Assembly: GCA_937978655.1 (NCBI GenBank)
Contig: CALJUX010000062.1
Coordinates: forward strand, 1 to 42,994
Source of the DNA: an uncultured Chromatiaceae bacterium
GTDB lineage: Bacteria; Pseudomonadota; Gammaproteobacteria; Enterobacterales; Alteromonadaceae
Direction of reading: 5' to 3'
DNA length: 42,994 nt
The notes beneath the pieces were generated by a model. It did not search any database. It had not been told where the DNA came from and saw nothing but the letters and a program-made list of their open reading frames with translations. The position numbers were made by a program, and so were the translations under genes. Of this stretch, positions 41,837 through 42,994 are shown piece by piece. Every line of letters begins with the position of its first letter. Within the stretch, counting starts at the first letter, position 1.

Positions 41837-42994
41837 ATGACAAATCTGGCCAAAGAAATTGTTCCCATCAATATCGAAGAAGAATTAAAGAACTCTTATC
41901 TGGATTACGCGATGAGCGTGATCGTCGGCCGGGCGCTGCCGGATGTGCGCGACGGTTTAAAGCCAGTGCACCGCCGCGTGTTGTTCGCAATGAAAGAACT
42001 CGGCAACGACTGGAATAAGGCTTATAAGAAGTCAGCCCGTGTCGTCGGTGATGTGATTGGTAAGTACCACCCACATGGTGACATCGCCGTCTATGACACT
42101 ATTGTCCGGATGGCCCAGCCGTTTTCATTGCGTTATATGCTGGTCGACGGTCAGGGTAACTTCGGTTCAGTCGACGGTGACTCTGCAGCTGCAATGCGTT
42201 ATACCGAAGTGCGGATGGCCAAAATCACCCAGGAACTGCTGGCTGATTTGGACAAAGAAACTGTGGATTTTGTGCCGAACTACGACGGTACAGAACAGAT
42301 CCCGGCGGTATTGCCGACCAAGATCCCGAACTTATTAATCAACGGTTCCAGCGGTATCGCGGTCGGTATGGCGACCAACATTCCGCCGCACAATATCAGT
42401 GAAGTCATTAACGCCTGTCTGGCGATTATCGCCAACCCGGATATCACTATTCCTGAGCTGATGGAATATATCCCAGGCCCGGATTTCCCGACCGCCGCTA
42501 TTATCAACGGCCGCCGTGGTATTGAAGAAGCGTACCGCACAGGTCGCGGTAAAGTGTATATCCGCGCCAAAACCCATATCGAAACCGATGACAAATCTGG
42601 CCGTGAGTCGATTGTCGTCACTGAAATTCCTTATCAGGTGAACAAAGCGCGGCTGATTGAAAAAATCGCTGAGCTGGTGAAAGAAAAACGCATCGAAGGC
42701 ATCAGTGCACTGCGCGATGAGTCTGACAAAGACGGCATGCGGATTGTCATTGAAGTCAAACGCGGTGAGTCCAGCGACGTGCTGATTAATCACCTGTACG
42801 CCAATACTCAGATGCAAACCGTGTTTGGTATTAACATGGTGGCACTGGATCAGGGCCAGCCAAAATTACTGGGCCTGAAGCAAATCCTTGAGTGTTTTGT
42901 GCTGCACCGCCGTGAAGTGGTGACGCGCCGCACCGTATACGACCTGAAAAAAGCCCGTGACCGTGCCCACATCTTAGAAGGCCTGGCCATTGCG
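41837..42994 (+). CDS. gyrA: DNA gyrase subunit A (5' part, runs off the window)
   Basis: The first 386 codons of GyrA. The start gives MTNLAKEIVPINIEEELKNS, and the numbering matches E. coli without gaps: catalytic Tyr122 is encoded at 42200-42202 in AMRYTE. The winged-helix and tower parts are standard. Codon 83 (42083-42085) is ATC, Ile, where the E. coli wild type has Ser; Asp87 is kept. The frame is open to the last base of the window. Gyrase introduces negative supercoils and is the main target of quinolones. Confidence 0.98.
   Translation, partial: MTNLAKEIVPINIEEELKNSYLDYAMSVIVGRALPDVRDGLKPVHRRVLFAMKELGNDWNKAYKKSARVVGDVIGKYHPHGDIAVYDTIVRMAQPFSLRYMLVDGQGNFGSVDGDSAAAMRYTEVRMAKITQELLADLDKETVDFVPNYDGTEQIPAVLPTKIPNLLINGSSGIAVGMATNIPPHNISEVINACLAIIANPDITIPELMEYIPGPDFPTAAIINGRRGIEEAYRTGRGKVYIRAKTHIETDDKSGRESIVVTEIPYQVNKARLIEKIAELVKEKRIEGISALRDESDKDGMRIVIEVKRGESSDVLINHLYANTQMQTVFGINMVALDQGQPKLLGLKQILECFVLHRREVVTRRTVYDLKKARDRAHILEGLAIA

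Noticed and set aside
1..42994. CRISPR arrays, insertion sequences, prophage genes or integration sites.
   Set aside because: No regularly spaced repeats, transposase, integrase or phage structural genes were found; the tRNA-Gly at the left edge has no duplicated 3' end in the window.

Overview
The window is about 43 kb of ordinary chromosomal DNA from a gammaproteobacterium. Three conserved gene orders point there: fur / fldA / ybfE / ybfF / seqA / pgm; nrdA / nrdB / yfaE; and gph / ubiG divergent from gyrA. The coding sequences are intact, dense and of even composition. I see no insertion sequence, prophage or CRISPR array. The gene content (HexR-, LiuR- and NrdR-like operators, a TonB receptor, ETF and ETF-quinone oxidoreductase, glgP beside pgm) suggests the Alteromonadales-type group that includes Rheinheimera, Alishewanella and Shewanella. 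That placement is an inference and no database was consulted.

Layout. 1-600: tRNA-Gly(GCC) with its terminator and a small CBU_0592-like membrane protein. 0.6-3.2 kb: a DASS/SLC13 anion transporter divergent from an aldo/keto reductase. 3.2-8.2 kb: a signalling cluster. An FHA-GAF-GGDEF diguanylate cyclase is followed 6 nt later by a zinc-ribbon Ser/Thr kinase with a membrane anchor, a TolB-like domain and TPRs. Two small unknown genes converge on it. 8.3-9.2 kb: a periplasmic HAD acid phosphatase. 9.3-12.8 kb: etfD divergent from etfBA, with two matching dyads between them that fit LiuR sites. 13.0-19.3 kb: a Cys-rich lipoprotein, fur, a DUF4442 thioesterase-like protein, a VOC protein, fldA, ybfE, a DUF2788 protein, ybfF, seqA and pgm. 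19.4-22.0 kb: glgP behind a HexR-type operator. 22.0-26.9 kb: a periplasmic solute-binding-like protein, a small membrane protein, the YdiJ-type D-2-hydroxyglutarate dehydrogenase and a second VOC protein. 27.0-31.1 kb: a histidine-rich TonB receptor with a Zur-like operator, a YaeQ-like protein and trhO. 31.2-34.6 kb: a bla-type operon made of a BlaI repressor, an M56 (BlaR1-like) peptidase fused to ankyrin repeats, and a membrane-anchored beta-lactamase-fold serine hydrolase, with two identical-half-site operators upstream. 34.8-35.9 kb: cytochrome b561 and YceI. 36.0-39.75 kb: nrdA-nrdB-yfaE on the minus strand, under two NrdR boxes 31 bp apart. 40.2-43.0 kb: ubiG-gph divergent from gyrA, which runs off the end.

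The strongest points for a second look are these. GyrA carries Ile at position 83, where the E. coli wild type has Ser; this is a classic quinolone-resistance position. The M56-ankyrin protein replaces the penicillin sensor of BlaR1 with an ankyrin module inside a complete bla-like operon. The kinase and FHA-cyclase pair could link Ser/Thr phosphorylation to c-di-GMP. Several well-formed operators (LiuR, HexR, NrdR, BlaI, Zur-like) can be read directly from the sequence.
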